DNA of 64,000 nucleotides from JAWKWH01 sp041397625 (GTDB lineage: Bacteria > Pseudomonadota > Alphaproteobacteria > Rhizobiales > Rhizobiaceae). The notes beneath the pieces were generated by a model. That model saw nothing but the letters and a program-made list of their open reading frames with translations, had not been told where the DNA came from and ran no database searches. The stretch lies in NCBI GenBank assembly GCA_041397625.1, contig JAWKWH010000001.1, forward strand, positions 806,001 through 870,000, given 5' to 3'. The translations under genes and the position numbers were made by a program. The stretch's first letter is position 1. Every line of letters starts with the position of its first letter. Positions 62,828 to 64,000 of this stretch are shown here, piece by piece.

Positions 62828-64000
62828 TTATTGCGCGCGCCGAAATTGCGCGCGGGAATCTTTCCTAAATAAAATCCCGAAAAGGATAACTGAAATCATG
62901 ACTATTATGCCAAATATATTAAAGTATATATTTGGAATCAGGAATAATGCCGTTGGAGCCAGCATAATTGCCCGCTCATACTTGTTCAGGACGCCAAACA
63001 TGTAGCCCGTGATGGTTGATGCAAATGCAAACATCGACAAAAGGGTCAGGAGGGCAGATTTTGCGAGCAGGATCGGTTCTGCCACATTCAGCAGGTCACC
63101 GTAGATGAACATGACAGGAACGATATACAGGAAAAGCCCCATTCGAAACGCCATCCAGCCCGATCGCCACGGATCGGCGTCGGCGATTGCGGCCGCGGCA
63201 AATGTCGATACGCAAACGGGTGGCGTGATGTTTGATGTCTGGGTGTACCATATGATCAGCAGATGCGCGGCCAGAACCGGTGCTCCAAGTTGAGTGAGCG
63301 CCGGTGCGATCAGAATGGAAAGCAGGAAATAGTCCGCGGTCACGGATGAAACGCCGAGTCCAAGTACAGTTGTGGCGACCGCGGTGAGAAGAATCCCGAT
63401 CAGCAGTTCGCCCATCGAAAGGTCGACGACCAGATAAGAGAGCTTGGTCGCGAGGCCGGTCTTTGTCACCAGTCCGATTATGATGCCGAGACAGCCGGCC
63501 AGGGCGCCAATTGTGAGCGACGCCTTGACGCCCTTCTCGATGATTCCCATCCAGTCCGATATTGAGAGCCCCCTGGGTTGCAGGATAAGGCTCACGGCGA
63601 TAACGGAAGGAATCGCCCAGAAAACAGCATTGTCCGGGCTTCTTCCGGCCATCATGAGGAATACAATAATAAGTATTGGGAAAATAAAAAGCCCGTATTT
63701 TTTTATTATTTCCTTGGGATTTCCAATATACTCCGTAGTCACCCCGGAAATACCGTGTCTTCTTGCATAACCATCGACGATAAACATGATCGAGAGGCAG
63801 AAAACAATGGCGGGTACTACTGAAATTTTCACGATCTCCCAATAGGGGGTCTGCGTGATGTCAGCCATTATGAAGATTGCGGCGCCCATCAGCGGCGGCA
63901 TGACGATGCCGACGCTCGATGCCGTTGCCTCGACCGCCGCCGACACATGTCGCGCGAAGCCGTTTCGAATCATCAGCGGGATTGTGAGCAGTCCCGTCGA
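62828..64000 (-). CDS. TRAP/TAXI fused permease, C-terminal part (cut by window edge)
   Basis: The frame stays open to the edge; 390 residues are visible. The PLMIRNGFARHVSAAVEATASSVGIVMPPLMGAAIFIMADIT segment is typical of the fused DctQM permeases of the TAXI-type TRAP system. About ten hydrophobic segments follow and the gene ends in a basic RKDSRAQFRRAQ tail. The substrate-binding partner and N-terminus are outside the window. It is the second TRAP system in the window and the likely first gene of the transcript that includes aldehyde dehydrogenase. Confidence 0.88.
   Translation of the reverse strand, partial: STGLLTIPLMIRNGFARHVSAAVEATASSVGIVMPPLMGAAIFIMADITQTPYWEIVKISVVPAIVFCLSIMFIVDGYARRHGISGVTTEYIGNPKEIIKKYGLFIFPILIIVFLMMAGRSPDNAVFWAIPSVIAVSLILQPRGLSISDWMGIIEKGVKASLTIGALAGCLGIIIGLVTKTGLATKLSYLVVDLSMGELLIGILLTAVATTVLGLGVSSVTADYFLLSILIAPALTQLGAPVLAAHLLIIWYTQTSNITPPVCVSTFAAAAIADADPWRSGWMAFRMGLFLYIVPVMFIYGDLLNVAEPILLAKSALLTLLSMFAFASTITGYMFGVLNKYERAIMLAPTALFLIPNIYFNIFGIIVMISVILFGILFRKDSRAQFRRAQ

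Overview
The window (about 65% G+C in its left half) looks like chromosome from an alphaproteobacterium of the order Hyphomicrobiales (Rhizobiales). The signs are a small SRP RNA directly before dnaX-ybaB, a RecR/MltB-type lytic transglycosylase neighbourhood, an NDUFA9-like protein next to TauE and UppP, a candidate CtrA box before mepA, and rhizobial-style intergenic palindromic repeats. Genus cannot be set from the sequence alone.

Layout. Positions 1-30,463 are mostly core genome: nudC (cut by the edge), a HIT protein, ffs, dnaX and ybaB; then about 7 kb of accessory material (a ModE-like regulator with modABC behind a candidate Mo-box, and a five-gene minus-strand set of DUF1428, VOC, DoxX, hydrolase and RibD/DHFR-like proteins behind a TetR-type palindrome); then recR, a lytic transglycosylase, DUF3299, a Pr6Pr-like protein, an NCS1 permease with a divergent GntR regulator, DUF2855 and an MDR reductase, a desaturase, an NDUFA9-like protein, TauE, a MITE-like repeat, uppP, GST, queG, an epimerase, mepA, glk, an ABC exporter, dapB, gpmA and tRNA-Leu(CAG).

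Right after the tRNA the character changes. DNA is more A+T-rich in places and nearly every gene is catabolic or a transporter, so 30.5-64 kb reads as an accessory metabolic region, although no integrase or att repeat was seen. Module A (30.7-43.3 kb) holds a tandem-duplicated TRAP binding-protein gene with its upstream region, dctQM, a GMC oxidoreductase, an MmgE/PrpD protein, a two-gene IorAB-like 2-oxoacid:ferredoxin oxidoreductase and a MarR regulator. One 18-bp palindromic motif lies before both dctP copies and before iorA, which suggests a single regulon. Next come a CatB-like acetyltransferase, a class C beta-lactamase-like protein, a YeiH permease and a divergent LysR regulator.

Module B (47.7-64 kb) holds a GntR regulator in an apparent operon with an enolase-superfamily dehydratase and hydantoinase/oxoprolinase HyuB-HyuA; a second enolase-superfamily gene with MmgE/PrpD; an operon of class III aminotransferase and split UxaA-type dehydratase subunits; an AbrB-type permease; and an aldehyde dehydrogenase behind a TRAP/TAXI fused permease that runs off the end. 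Three copies of a 17-bp palindrome centred on TGCCGATTGTCGGCA sit at the three divergent or autoregulatory promoters, which ties most of Module B to the GntR protein. Its likely role is uptake and breakdown of a nitrogen-containing or lactam-like carboxylic or sugar acid. The combination of enzymes matches no pathway I recognise and is the best candidate here for an undescribed system.
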